Positions 8,728 to 18,902 of a stretch of DNA of 64,000 nt are shown here, piece after piece. The notes below the pieces were generated by a model. That model was given only the letters and a program-made list of their open reading frames with translations. It was not told where the DNA came from and searched no databases. Position 1 is the stretch's first letter. The number at the start of each line of letters is the position of its first letter. The stretch is from contig JAIPBE010000008.1 in the NCBI GenBank assembly GCA_021738725.1, forward strand, positions 40,435-104,434. Reading direction: 5' to 3'. The DNA comes from Saprospiraceae bacterium. GTDB lineage: Bacteria > Bacteroidota > Bacteroidia > Chitinophagales > Saprospiraceae. Both the position numbers and the translations under genes were made by a program.

Positions 8728-9714
8728 TTAGAAGAAGAACTGTATCCCGGCATTGAGCATATTATACTCGTAGTTGGGGTTGTCTTCAAAGAGATTGCTG
8801 AGTTCATAATCTGCATACAACTGCCACCAGCGCTGTCCAATGGCTGCAGAAACGCCATACATGAGCATGTTGGTCTGATAGTCATTCCGAAGGCGCAATT
8901 CAGCATCTTCTCCATCCATGGACTTGAACTCCAGGTCTTGGAATGCATACAGGCGCAATCCTCCATATCCGCCGAGCATGACGTTCAAGCTCTTCTTGCT
9001 GGATCCGGCAAATCGCAACTGTACCGGAAGGACTAGGGCATGGCGACTGAATTCCGACTTATCCAGTGAGCTGGCATAAGGAGAGGGCGGCACGTAGTAC
9101 GGGTTGCCATCTTCGACAACCAGTCGGTGATCACTGCTCACCTCTACATAGGTATACTTCCATAACAGGCCATAATTCACATAGGCGATACTGTTCTCTC
9201 CGCCAATGCGGGTAGAGAATACCAGTCCGAAATTGCCGCTCCAGGATTTCCATGGCGAGAAATCGGGCGTTTCTACATTGTCGCTGATGGTGCCTTCCAT
9301 CATATAGGTCGGACCGAAATTGAGGAGGAAATAGGAATTGGTCCGTTTCTTTTCTTCCTTGTCTCCAAGGGAGATCTTGACCTTATTCCTGGAGCTGTCT
9401 GTTTGGATGGAGACAGAATGATCATCGTCATCGTCATCGTCAAACATATCACCGATGGCTTCTCCGAGAGTTTCCATCTTGTCTTCAAAGGCGTCGGCAG
9501 CCTCTTCCATTGCATCTTCAAATTGTTCTTGGTCTATTTCACCGGATTTTCGTTTCGCCTCAAGTGACTTCACAGTCGACTCAAATTCCTTGGTGGCATC
9601 TTTCATTTTGGTGATGACGGATTTGCTGGATCCATCTGTTTGTGCCTGGGAGACTCCCATTCCGAACAGGAACAGGAAGGACAGCATGCACAGGTGCAAG
9701 ACATAGCGTTTCAT
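8728..9714 (-). CDS. Outer-membrane beta-barrel protein with N-terminal acidic coiled-coil segment
   Basis: 328 residues from MKRYVLHLCMLSF. Signal peptide ending VSQAQ; residues ~25-75 are charged and helical (SVITKMKDATKEFESTVKSLEAK), followed by a run of seven Asp; from ~125 onward alternating aromatic/hydrophobic strands and a C-terminal IQFFF, typical of an outer-membrane barrel. No closer family recognised. It is the third gene of an operon with an ECF sigma factor and a probable anti-sigma factor, so it may be an envelope protein controlled by that sigma. The ORF extends to 9780 but those 22 residues overlap the upstream gene and precede the signal peptide. Confidence 0.75.
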   Translation of the reverse strand: MKRYVLHLCMLSFLFLFGMGVSQAQTDGSSKSVITKMKDATKEFESTVKSLEAKRKSGEIDQEQFEDAMEEAADAFEDKMETLGEAIGDMFDDDDDDDHSVSIQTDSSRNKVKISLGDKEEKKRTNSYFLLNFGPTYMMEGTISDNVETPDFSPWKSWSGNFGLVFSTRIGGENSIAYVNYGLLWKYTYVEVSSDHRLVVEDGNPYYVPPSPYASSLDKSEFSRHALVLPVQLRFAGSSKKSLNVMLGGYGGLRLYAFQDLEFKSMDGEDAELRLRNDYQTNMLMYGVSAAIGQRWWQLYADYELSNLFEDNPNYEYNMLNAGIQFFF

Positions 9715-9733
9715 GGTGTAGATTTTAAGTGGG

Positions 9734-10435
9734 TTACCAGTTGATTTCGATTTCAGTACTACGTGCAGACCCAAAGGCAATGATATCCTTGACGAGTTTG
9801 GGGCTGTTTTTTTCGAGGATATTCACCAACCGTGCTGGGCCGGTGAGATCTGTTTGGGTTCGTTTTATCGTTTGGGCCGCGGGTGTCGCCGCAACTTCTG
9901 TTTGTTCAGTTGCCTGGAGCGGCGCCCAGTACACTTCCGGAAGTGGCAAGGCCACAGGGGCGGAGGTATGATGGACACGATCGAGTGGCAATCTGTTCAA
10001 TTGAGGCAAGTCTGCGTATTCTATGTTCACATTCTGCTCAACGGGTTCAACGTCTTTCCCAAAGTGAGGATGGGAAGGATCCATAGCCACAGCTACGGGT
10101 GTGGCTCTTTGAATGTGGGCCTTCTGTTGAACAACCACTTCTGGTTGCAGCGATTCAGCCTCATTCTGAACGGGGACATCAACAGGTGAAGAAAGTTGTT
10201 GTGCCTCATGGTTCATTGGAGTGGTGGTTTCCACAAGAGCTGCTGGTGCTGTTCCTTGTTCGGGCCAGAGCAATACGCCAGCCAGTATGAGCAGTGCGAT
10301 GGCGGCTGCAAGACGCATCCAGGGAAACGGTTTGCGCCGGTTCTTTTTCTCCAGGACCTGATCCCAGAGTCCATCTTCTACCGGTAATGGGTAGTCGGCA
10401 AATGCCTCTTGGAACTTCTTTTCAATAGGATCCAT
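9734..10435 (-). CDS. Single-pass membrane protein, probable anti-sigma factor
   Basis: 233 residues from MDPIEKKFQEAFADYPLPV. A short cytosolic part (1-48) with the pattern KKFQEAFADY..PVEDGLWDQVLEKK, common in Bacteroidota proteins encoded next to ECF sigma genes, is followed by one membrane helix (~49-66, LAAAIALLILAGVLLW) and a Pro/Glu/Gln-rich periplasmic part. Position right after the sigma gene with a 14-nt overlap supports an anti-sigma role. I see no zinc-binding HxxxCxxC motif, so it is not a classical ZAS-type anti-sigma. The longer ORF to 10558 lies inside the sigma gene and is discarded. Confidence 0.65.
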   Translation of the reverse strand: MDPIEKKFQEAFADYPLPVEDGLWDQVLEKKNRRKPFPWMRLAAAIALLILAGVLLWPEQGTAPAALVETTTPMNHEAQQLSSPVDVPVQNEAESLQPEVVVQQKAHIQRATPVAVAMDPSHPHFGKDVEPVEQNVNIEYADLPQLNRLPLDRVHHTSAPVALPLPEVYWAPLQATEQTEVAATPAAQTIKRTQTDLTGPARLVNILEKNSPKLVKDIIAFGSARSTEIEINW

Positions 10436-11003
10436 AATGCGTTTCTTTTTGCTTGCGTTGCTCCAGGATATCCCGGATGGCCGCTTTTGCCTTGAAGTAT
10501 TGTGTCTTGCTGGTGTTCTCCGAAATGCCGAGCATATCCGAGATCTCCTTGTGACCAAAGCCTTCGATGGCGAACAGGTTGAAGACAGTGCGATAGCCGG
10601 TGGGCAAAGCGTCGATCAGGGTCAACAGATCTTGTGCGTCCAGATTGGAATCTGTGTTGATTCCGGAACTCACCTGGAGGGTTTCATCAGGTGATTCCTG
10701 AAAGGCATATCGCTTTTCTCTTCTCAATGTGTCAATGCACTCTCTGATCAGGATCGACTTGAACCATCCTTCAAACTGGCTGGTCTGGCGAAGTTCCTGA
10801 AGCCGGTTGAACGCCCGGGCAAATGCGGTGGATACCGCTTCCTGGGCCAGATCAATCCGGTAGAGATATCTGCGGGAGACGCCCATCATTTTGGGTGCCA
10901 GGTGATCAAAAATCTTCCGCATGGCGCGCTCGTCTCCGCTTCGGGAAGCCTCTACCCACACCTGAAAAGTAGGCTGGGCATGAATGGTGACGATCTTGCT
11001 CAT
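10422..11003 (-). CDS. ECF-type RNA polymerase sigma-70 factor
   Basis: 193 residues. Region 2 (~12-80) reads RSGDERAMRKIFDHLAPKMMGVSRRYL and LAQEAVSTAFARAFNRLQ with FEGWFKSILIRECIDTLRRE; region 4 (~130-180) reads LPTGYRTVFNLFAIEGFGHKEISDMLGISENTSKTQYFKAKAAIRDIL, a helix-turn-helix that binds the -35 element. This matches the RpoE-like ECF group of Bacteroidota. It likely drives its own operon with the membrane protein and barrel downstream, in response to an unknown envelope signal. A near-consensus -7 box (AACCTTTG, minus strand) lies at 11040-11047. Confidence 0.92.
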   Translation of the reverse strand: MSKIVTIHAQPTFQVWVEASRSGDERAMRKIFDHLAPKMMGVSRRYLYRIDLAQEAVSTAFARAFNRLQELRQTSQFEGWFKSILIRECIDTLRREKRYAFQESPDETLQVSSGINTDSNLDAQDLLTLIDALPTGYRTVFNLFAIEGFGHKEISDMLGISENTSKTQYFKAKAAIRDILEQRKQKETHYGSY

Positions 11004-11290
11004 TTAGGTGGTTTCAACTCAATGACGGAAGTGAAGATGCAAAGGTTGTCTGAGGAGATAAATATTTCAAAAGATCGCCTTTTCTCCCGATTCATGCCGC
11101 CCTATTCGACAGATCAGTGTTTCCGTTGGACCAATTGAGGAGTCCAGGTTCCTGTGTACGTCAAGGAATCGGGACGCTGTTCAAAGTAAATGGTGGACCC
11201 AGTTTGAGATCACGGTAAAGTTTGGCCGTTCAAAGTTCAAAATGGCTGCTGACGCATCCACTGTTCAACGTTTAAAGTGAAGCACTTTGG
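11004..11290. other. Non-coding approach to the repeat region
   Basis: No gene seen. It holds the likely leader of the sigma operon (11004-11047) and then sequence with TTCAAAG/TTGAAC-like words (around 11225-11275) that look like decayed ends of the repeats further right. Confidence 0.4.
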
Positions 11291-11400
11291 ACATTGAACA
11301 GGAGGCCCCGGCCTCCATTGAACCAGTTGGGCCTACAGGCCCGACTTTGAACGACCAGACGTTTTAGACGGACCCCAAACCCGGTGACCAACCAGGAACC
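11291..11400. repeat. 110-bp core, copy 1
   Basis: Begins ACATTGAACAGGAGG and ends CCAACCAGGAACC. Contains palindromes GGAGGCC-CC-GGCCTCC and GGGCCT-AC-AGGCCC, then CGACTTTGAACGACCAGACG. Confidence 0.85.
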
Positions 11401-11499
11401 AGGAACCAGGAACGCAGGAACGCAGGAATCAGGAACCAGGAACACAGGAACACAGGAACCAGGAATCTCTTGTCCAACGTTCATAGCATAGCACATTGA

Positions 11500-11609
11500 A
11501 CATTGAACAGGAGGCCCCGGCCTCCCTTGAACTGGTTGGGCCTACAGGCCCGACTTTGAACAACCAGACGTTTTAGACGGACCCCAAACCCGGTGACCAA
11601 CCAGGAACC
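11500..11609. repeat. 110-bp core, copy 2
   Basis: Same layout as copy 1, 209 bp further right; both internal palindromes intact. Preceded by CTCTTGTCCAACGT, which also precedes copy 3. Confidence 0.85.
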
Positions 11610-11735
11610 AGGAACGCAGGAATCAGGAATCAGGAATCAGGAACCAGGAACCAGAAACGCAGGAATCAGGAACCAGGAACCAGGAACACAGGAATCAGGA
11701 ATCTCTTGTCCAACGTATATGGCATAGGACATTGA

Positions 11736-11845
11736 ACATTGAATAGGAGGACCCGGCCTCCCTTGAACTGGTTGGGCCGACAGGCCCGACTTTGAACAAC
11801 CAGACGTTTTAGACGGACCCCAAACCCGGGGTCCAACCAGGAACC
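11736..11845. repeat. 110-bp core, copy 3
   Basis: 236 bp right of copy 2. The second palindrome is altered at its centre (GGGCCGACAGGCCC), but its five outer base pairs are kept. The end reads CCCGGGGTCCAACCAG instead of CCCGGTGACCAACCAG. Confidence 0.8.
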
Positions 11846-11994
11846 AGAAACGCAGGAATCAGGAATCAGGAACCAGGAACCAGAAACGCAGGAATCAGGA
11901 ACCAGGAACCAGGAACCAGGAACCAGGAACGCAGGAACACAGGAACGCAGGAACGAAGAAAGCAGGACCGACGATCGAGGGTCGAGCCCGGACG

Positions 11995-12012
11995 ATCCGC
12001 CAGCTGGCGGAT
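11995..12012. repeat. 18-bp perfect palindrome plus adjacent hairpin
   Basis: ATCCGCCAGCTGGCGGAT is its own reverse complement. Just after it, about 12021-12050, CCAGACTTGGCC faces GGCCAACGTCTGG around CTTAA, a stem with one bulge. Both lie in unique sequence between cores 3 and 4. Confidence 0.75.
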
Positions 12013-12076
12013 GTCCGGATCCAGACTTGGCCCTTAAGGCCAACGTCTGGGGACCGAATATTCCATCTAGGTAATT

Positions 12077-12175
12077 TCACGTTAAACCTTGAACAAGCTG
12101 GCCGCCAGGCCACGCCTTAAACTTTGAACGACCAGACGTTTTCGCCGGACTCAAACCCGGGGTCCAACCAGGAAC
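12077..12175. repeat. Decayed core, copy 4
   Basis: Shares GAACGACCAGACGTTTT and the CAAACCCGGGGTCCAACCAG end with the other cores, but its first half is replaced by CTTGAACAAGCTGGCCGCC-type sequence. Confidence 0.65.
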
Positions 12176-12177
12176 AA

Positions 12178-12259
12178 GGAACACAGGAACCCAGCCTCCG
12201 GCTGGCAGGCAGGAACACAGGAACCCAGCCTCCGGCTGGCAGGCAGGAACACAGGAACC
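12178..12259. repeat. 34-bp tandem repeat, 2.4 copies
   Basis: Unit starts GGAACACAGGAACCCAG and includes the inverted repeat CCAGCC-TCC-GGCTGG. Copies at 12178-12211 and 12212-12245 are identical; a third stops at 12259. Ends 44 nt before the next gene. Confidence 0.85.
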
Positions 12260-12303
12260 AGAAACATTTCCCGTCCTTTGTGGTTCTGGTTTTATCACGT
12301 CAT

Positions 12304-13140
12304 ATGGATATCCAACTGCTTCCCGCTTCCGAGATCGATCAACTGAAATGGAACAGCTGTGTCCACTATGCTACCCACCCCTCATTTTCAGGTTACACGT
12401 GGTACCTGAACGCCTATAGCAAGGATTGGGTCGGACTGGTGGAAGGAGATTATGAGTCGGTCATGCCCCTCTTCTTCCAAAAGGACTGGCTGGGTCGAAC
12501 CGTATACAACCAGCCCCGACATATTGCACCTACTGGACCGTTCTCAATCCATGTGATAAGCCGACCCCGTATCCTCAGCTTTCTCAAATCCATGCCTGAC
12601 AGGGTCCAAGATGCATTGCTACCCTGGGAAGGCCAGATTGGTTTACCAGAGATAACCGACATCCAGGAAGAGCGGTATTTACTCCATTTATATGGCCCTT
12701 ATACCGATCTGGAAAAGGCATTTACATGGAAAGAAGATGCCCCCTACATAGAGTGGAGCATGATCCAGTTGCAACCGGAAGCCATGGTGGATTTCTGGAA
12801 AGAGAACACTCCCAGGTATCGGCAGAAAGGAAAAGACTACCATCGCTACCTCCGGATCATGTATCAGGCCATGCATCGAGGATTAGGCTTTATGACTGGC
12901 ATCGGTCGGGATACGGATCAATTGGAAGCTGCTGCGTTTTTTATCTCTTCTGGAGGAGTGCTATATCGCCTTCTGTCAGCTTCACTTCCCGGTTCAAAAG
13001 GGATGGAAGCCAATCGGGCCATGATCGATCTGATGATCCAGACCCACGCAGGCCGGCCACTCATCCTGGATTTGAAAAATGATCCACAGGCAGCATCCTT
13101 TGGTGCCACCCGCCTCCAATACACCCGGGTGAGCAACTAG
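12304..13140 (+). CDS. GNAT/FemAB-like acyltransferase-fold protein
   Basis: 278 residues from MDIQLLPASEIDQLKWNSCV. The pattern WNSCVHYATHPSFSGYTWYLNAY followed by a central QKGKDYHRYLRIMYQAMHRGLGFMTGI and C-terminal MIQTHAGRPLILDL...ASFGA resembles GNAT/FemAB-type proteins found next to truA in Bacteroidota. Substrate unknown. The open frame runs back to 12124, but those 60 codons come from the repeat array and are not credible protein. Its stop TAG and the stop of truA on the other strand share the palindrome CTAG at 13137-13140. No TAnnTTTG box found upstream. Confidence 0.6.
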   Translation: MDIQLLPASEIDQLKWNSCVHYATHPSFSGYTWYLNAYSKDWVGLVEGDYESVMPLFFQKDWLGRTVYNQPRHIAPTGPFSIHVISRPRILSFLKSMPDRVQDALLPWEGQIGLPEITDIQEERYLLHLYGPYTDLEKAFTWKEDAPYIEWSMIQLQPEAMVDFWKENTPRYRQKGKDYHRYLRIMYQAMHRGLGFMTGIGRDTDQLEAAAFFISSGGVLYRLLSASLPGSKGMEANRAMIDLMIQTHAGRPLILDLKNDPQAASFGATRLQYTRVSN

Positions 13141-13883
13141 GGGAGATAGGGGTATTTGACCTCATGCAGGGTCAGTCCATCAGCGGGTACACTCCAGCTG
13201 CCTTCCAACAGGGATTGGTCATCCAAGGCTTTCTTTACGTCCTTCACGTCTAGCTTGCCCTCTGATACCCGAAGACACATACCTACGATCAAACGGATCA
13301 TGCCTCGTAGAAACCGGTCGGAAGTGATCCAATAGGTCAGTTTATTTCCGGACCGGTCAACCACCCAAAAAGATTCGGAGACCTGACATTTTCGTGTCAT
13401 AGCATCAGTCCCTGATTTGCAAAAGGGCGCAAACTCACCGTAGTTCAGAAGCAGTTGGGCAGCTTCGTTCAGTTTGTGGATATCCGGTTGATGACCATAA
13501 GGGTAAAACCAGGACTGACCACCAGTCAGCGGGTCTTTGTCCAGATGCAACTGATATCTGTACCGTCTCTGCCGGGCATCAAATCGGGCATGTGCATCTA
13601 CATGGACCGGGTGTATACCCTGCACAGCAATGTCGGGCGGTAGAAGTTTGTTCAGCCGGACGTGAAAATGCTCGGGAAACGCTTCCGGCCAGTCGAAATG
13701 AGCAAAAAAGCCAGTGGCATGGACTCCGGCATCCGTCCTTCCGCATCCGACTATCTCCACAGGCTGGCGAAACAAGGTGTGCAACTGATCCTGGATGACC
13801 GCCTGGATGCCGGTTCCATTCGGTTGAGATTGCCAACCGGAATAGGCGGCCCCATTGTAGGATAGTTGCAGGAAGTAGCGCAT
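13137..13883 (-). CDS. truA: tRNA pseudouridine(38-40) synthase
   Basis: 248 residues, normal length. It isomerises uridines 38-40 in the anticodon stem of tRNAs. The catalytic Asp is in GCGRTDAGVHA (near residue 52), preceded by the family opening MRYFLQLSYNGAAYSGWQSQ and followed by RFDARQRRYRYQL and FLRGMIRLIVG. A longer ORF to 13937 adds 18 residues without family support. Convergent with the acyltransferase-like gene, sharing the 4-bp stop overlap. Confidence 0.95.
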   Translation of the reverse strand: MRYFLQLSYNGAAYSGWQSQPNGTGIQAVIQDQLHTLFRQPVEIVGCGRTDAGVHATGFFAHFDWPEAFPEHFHVRLNKLLPPDIAVQGIHPVHVDAHARFDARQRRYRYQLHLDKDPLTGGQSWFYPYGHQPDIHKLNEAAQLLLNYGEFAPFCKSGTDAMTRKCQVSESFWVVDRSGNKLTYWITSDRFLRGMIRLIVGMCLRVSEGKLDVKDVKKALDDQSLLEGSWSVPADGLTLHEVKYPYLP

Positions 13884-13928
13884 GGATGCGAAGGTAGGGT
13901 GTTCTGTATAGAGGGATGCTGAAATAAG

Positions 13929-13954
13929 AAAAGCCACTCTGAAGAGTGGCTTTT
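13929..13954 (-). terminator. Intrinsic terminator of the DoxX-like gene
   Basis: Perfect 11-bp stem AAAAGCCACTC / GAGTGGCTTTT, 4-nt loop, followed on the minus strand by TTTTCTTATTTC. Confidence 0.8.
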
Positions 13955-13977
13955 CAATTCATCGTTGGTCCTGGTGA

Positions 13978-14340
13978 TTAACCGATCACAGCATTGTCTT
14001 TGGCAATATGCGCTGCATACAACCAGGAGGCACCAGCCAGCATCAGGTCCTTCAGGACATTCCCGGTAGCCGCTTGATCGCCGTCCATGGCTCCACCCAG
14101 GTGAACAAAAATAACTGTCAGCAATAGGAATACGCCTAAGAGAGTAGTTGCCAGCTTATCCATCTTCCCAATCAGCATGCTCACACCGGCCAGCAACAGA
14201 CACAGGCCAGTGAAGTATACCAACAGAGTGCTGCCAAAGGCCATTGGGGCCATCGCTTCAGCTCCCATAAAATGGAAAAGGGCAAAGACGATAAAAGGAA
14301 TCGCAAAGAGATACTTGCCGAGGTTCAAGATTGCATTCAT
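13978..14340 (-). CDS. DoxX-like four-helix membrane protein
   Basis: 120 residues from MNAILNLGKYLFAIPFIVFALFHF. Four hydrophobic helices (about 8-25, 38-56, 63-80, 95-112) and the FHFMGAEAMAPM segment fit the small DoxX/DoxD-like inner-membrane family. The function is poorly defined; some members sit in redox or thiosulfate metabolism. The ORF extends to 14460, but the extra 40 residues are polar and unlike the family. Single-gene unit with its own terminator. Confidence 0.7.
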   Translation of the reverse strand: MNAILNLGKYLFAIPFIVFALFHFMGAEAMAPMAFGSTLLVYFTGLCLLLAGVSMLIGKMDKLATTLLGVFLLLTVIFVHLGGAMDGDQAATGNVLKDLMLAGASWLYAAHIAKDNAVIG

Positions 14341-14504
14341 AGCATGGTTTGATTTGGTAAAGGTTGGATTGTCAACTCTGAATATCTGATAATATTCTGA
14401 CATACCGAAACATCGTTTTTGGCTTTTGCGGATTGGTACCTGCGAAGTGAGTTCACCCAATTTAAATGTGGCAAAGACATAAAGATGGCTTTAATTTCGG
14501 AATA

Positions 14505-14512
14505 TAATTTTG
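14505..14512 (+). promoter_or_regulatory. Candidate -7 box for the beta-helix cargo gene
   Basis: TAATTTTG, exact TAnnTTTG match, 117 nt before the ATG at 14630. A second, one-mismatch box (CATGTTTG) is at 14576-14583. Surrounding sequence 14460-14630 is AT-rich and otherwise empty. Confidence 0.4.
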
Positions 14513-14629
14513 AATATCAATTGAATTCCTAAGTTGCATATGTTAAATATTTAGAATACTGGTTGAATGTATTGACATGTTTGACGAAAAGAAATAAATT
14601 CAACCATTGTCCATCAAAAACCTGAAATT

Positions 14630-17250
<2,621 letters not shown>

Positions 17251-17260
17251 ACCTTCTTTC

Positions 17261-17291
17261 GGGCTGGCATCGTTCGGTGCCAGCCCTTTTT
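17261..17291 (+). terminator. Intrinsic terminator after the beta-helix gene
   Basis: 9-bp stem GGGCTGGCA / TGCCAGCCC, loop TCGTTCGG, then five T. The same hairpin with identical stem and loop recurs at 18854-18883. Confidence 0.85.
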
Positions 17292-17307
17292 ACCAAAATC
17301 GGTACTC

Positions 17308-18843
17308 ATGCTTATTTCTGTCAGCAAGGTGTGGCATGCACTTGTTTTCATTTTATTTTTTACGAATGGATTGCTAGCTCAAACGGGTAGCTGGGCCTAT
17401 GATTATTCATTTTTTGATCAGGGTAGAATGATGGAGATATTGGATGGTAAAGTCCTGTTGAGTGGATTTACATATAGCCAGAATCAGAAGAGCATTGGCA
17501 TTCTTTACAATATGATCGTTGAGCCGAATACTGGAGAAGTCATTTTGGCAAAGGAAATAGAAGAAGACTCTATTTTTTTACAAATAGATCGCGGAATTGA
17601 ACATGTTTCCAATCGGTATTATTGTTCGGGAGGAATGAATAGTTATAAGGTAGAGGACACGAGCATATTTCAAATGATGATATCAGTATTTGATGATGAC
17701 TTGAATTCGATTCGATTCCTCCCATTTCGTGATAGCACGTTGACAACTTTTAGCAGAGATTTGGCGATACTAAATGATGATATTTATTTGTGGGGACAAT
17801 CAGGAAAGGGATTTACACCTGAGTATTATATTCTGGTATGCATGGATACTATAGGTCAAGTGAAATGGTATAAGCGATACAATGAGGATTTCCAGTTTCT
17901 TACTGCTGCTTATTTGGACACATCTCATGATGGGCAACTAGTAACAACATCCATGGGGCAACGTTACCAGGAGAAAAAAACCATCGTGGTCCGGAAAATC
18001 GATACATTGGGAGTCACCATCTGGAAGCGGGATTTGGGATTGAGCAACTCAGATGACAATTCCTGTCTGGCGAGGATGGGTAGCGACAAGTATCTGGTGA
18101 CCACATATAAAGACACTGTCTATAATAGTCCTAATGATGAAGTGATTTCCATTCCAAACTGGATCTTTGTGTTGAACGAAGACGGCCAAATTGTTCGTGA
18201 CACGATATTGGATGCACCGGCCAGGAGGCGTTACAACAAGGCGATTTCGACTCAGGATGGTGGCGCCTTGCTGGTTGGATATTTCATCCTGCCCTTCAGC
18301 CAGGTGGCCATCATGACCAAATTTGATTCCTTGGGCCATGTCCAGTGGGATCGCTATTACCGGGATAATGATTTCAGTCAAGTATCAGGAACAAATGATT
18401 ATTACTTTGCCGGCGGTTTTTTCGATGCAGAGGTTTTACCAGATGGGCGAATTGCTGCTTGTGGAATGGTGACAGATAGTTTTACCAATGGGGCAAACAA
18501 TATCTGGCTTGTGGTTCTCGATAGTGTGGGTTGTTGGATGCCGGGATGTGCAGATGGCTTGCAGAATACCATCATTACTCATGTCACGCAAGGTCAGGAA
18601 CGATTGCCACTCACCATCTTTCCCAATCCGGGAAATGGCCTCGTGACCATTTCTTCCTCCTTAGAGGATACAGATCCAAATGGCATGATCGAAGTCTTTG
18701 ATCAGCAAGGCAGGCTATCCTGGCAAGAAAAGGGCATTAAGCCCAGTCAAACCATTGACCTGACCAATTTACACTCCGGCATGTACACGCTTAGATTGAT
18801 GACTAAAACAGGTTTTGCAGTTGAAAAGATAATAATCGAATAA
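17308..18843 (+). CDS. T9SS cargo protein, paralogue A of a tandem pair
   Basis: 511 residues. Signal peptide MLISVSKVWHALVFILFFTNGLLAQ; then repeated beta segments containing W..Y, GG.. and D.DG motifs that resemble a beta-propeller built from the delta-60-like repeats common in Bacteroidota surface proteins; ends with a type A sorting domain (LTIFPNPGNGLVTIS ... SGMYTLRLMTKTG). Of equal length to the next gene. Residues ~215-435 are almost identical between the two (16 substitutions by my count), while the first ~210 residues and the sorting domains diverge more. Lies 57 nt after the beta-helix gene, behind a terminator. No promoter box found in the gap, so readthrough or a non-consensus promoter is needed. 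Confidence 0.8.
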   Translation: MLISVSKVWHALVFILFFTNGLLAQTGSWAYDYSFFDQGRMMEILDGKVLLSGFTYSQNQKSIGILYNMIVEPNTGEVILAKEIEEDSIFLQIDRGIEHVSNRYYCSGGMNSYKVEDTSIFQMMISVFDDDLNSIRFLPFRDSTLTTFSRDLAILNDDIYLWGQSGKGFTPEYYILVCMDTIGQVKWYKRYNEDFQFLTAAYLDTSHDGQLVTTSMGQRYQEKKTIVVRKIDTLGVTIWKRDLGLSNSDDNSCLARMGSDKYLVTTYKDTVYNSPNDEVISIPNWIFVLNEDGQIVRDTILDAPARRRYNKAISTQDGGALLVGYFILPFSQVAIMTKFDSLGHVQWDRYYRDNDFSQVSGTNDYYFAGGFFDAEVLPDGRIAACGMVTDSFTNGANNIWLVVLDSVGCWMPGCADGLQNTIITHVTQGQERLPLTIFPNPGNGLVTISSSLEDTDPNGMIEVFDQQGRLSWQEKGIKPSQTIDLTNLHSGMYTLRLMTKTGFAVEKIIIE

Positions 18844-18853
18844 TCAATCTTTC

Positions 18854-18883
18854 GGGCTGGCATCGTTCGGTGCCAGCCCTTTT
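18854..18883 (+). terminator. Second copy of the GGGCTGGCA terminator
   Basis: GGGCTGGCA (18854-18862), loop TCGTTCGG, TGCCAGCCC (18871-18879), four T. Also shared with the first copy: the preceding CTTTC and the following gene start (ATGCTTATTTCTGTCAGC). Confidence 0.85.
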
Positions 18884-18902
18884 CATTATAATCTGTACTC
18901 TC

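Larger units (their letters stand above)
11291..12265. repeat. Nested repeat region: 110-bp cores alternating with AGGAA-type microrepeats
   Basis: Three well-conserved 110-bp cores (11291-11400, 11500-11609, 11736-11845) and one decayed copy (12077-12175) alternate with arrays of 7-8 bp units of the form AGGAA followed by CC, CGC, CAC or TC (roughly 11391-11465, 11601-11702, 11835-11957, 12165-12265). Each core contains two short palindromes: GGAGGCC/GGCCTCC around CC, and GGGCCT/AGGCCC around AC. No plausible protein: reading frames across it give only Val-Pro-Gly-Ser-Trp-Phe-like low complexity. There is no integrase, transposase or cas gene nearby. Confidence 0.85.

Noticed and set aside
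11460..11610. Integron attC sites (GTCCAAC and GTTGGGC resemble RYYYAAC/GTTRRRY)
   Set aside because: No cassette ORFs lie between copies, the inner arms do not pair as in attC, and no integrase is present.
11291..12265. CRISPR array
   Set aside because: Repeats are 7-8 bp or 110 bp with no regular 25-40 bp repeat and unique spacer pattern, and no cas genes are present.
11272..12298. Minus-strand ORFs of 72-125 residues full of VPGSWFLVPDS-type sequence
   Set aside because: They are translations of the AGGAA microrepeats in non-coding DNA; no start context and no credible protein composition.
12124..12303. 60-residue N-terminal extension of the acyltransferase-like gene
   Set aside because: The codons lie in the repeat array and are low complexity; family-like sequence starts at ATG 12304.
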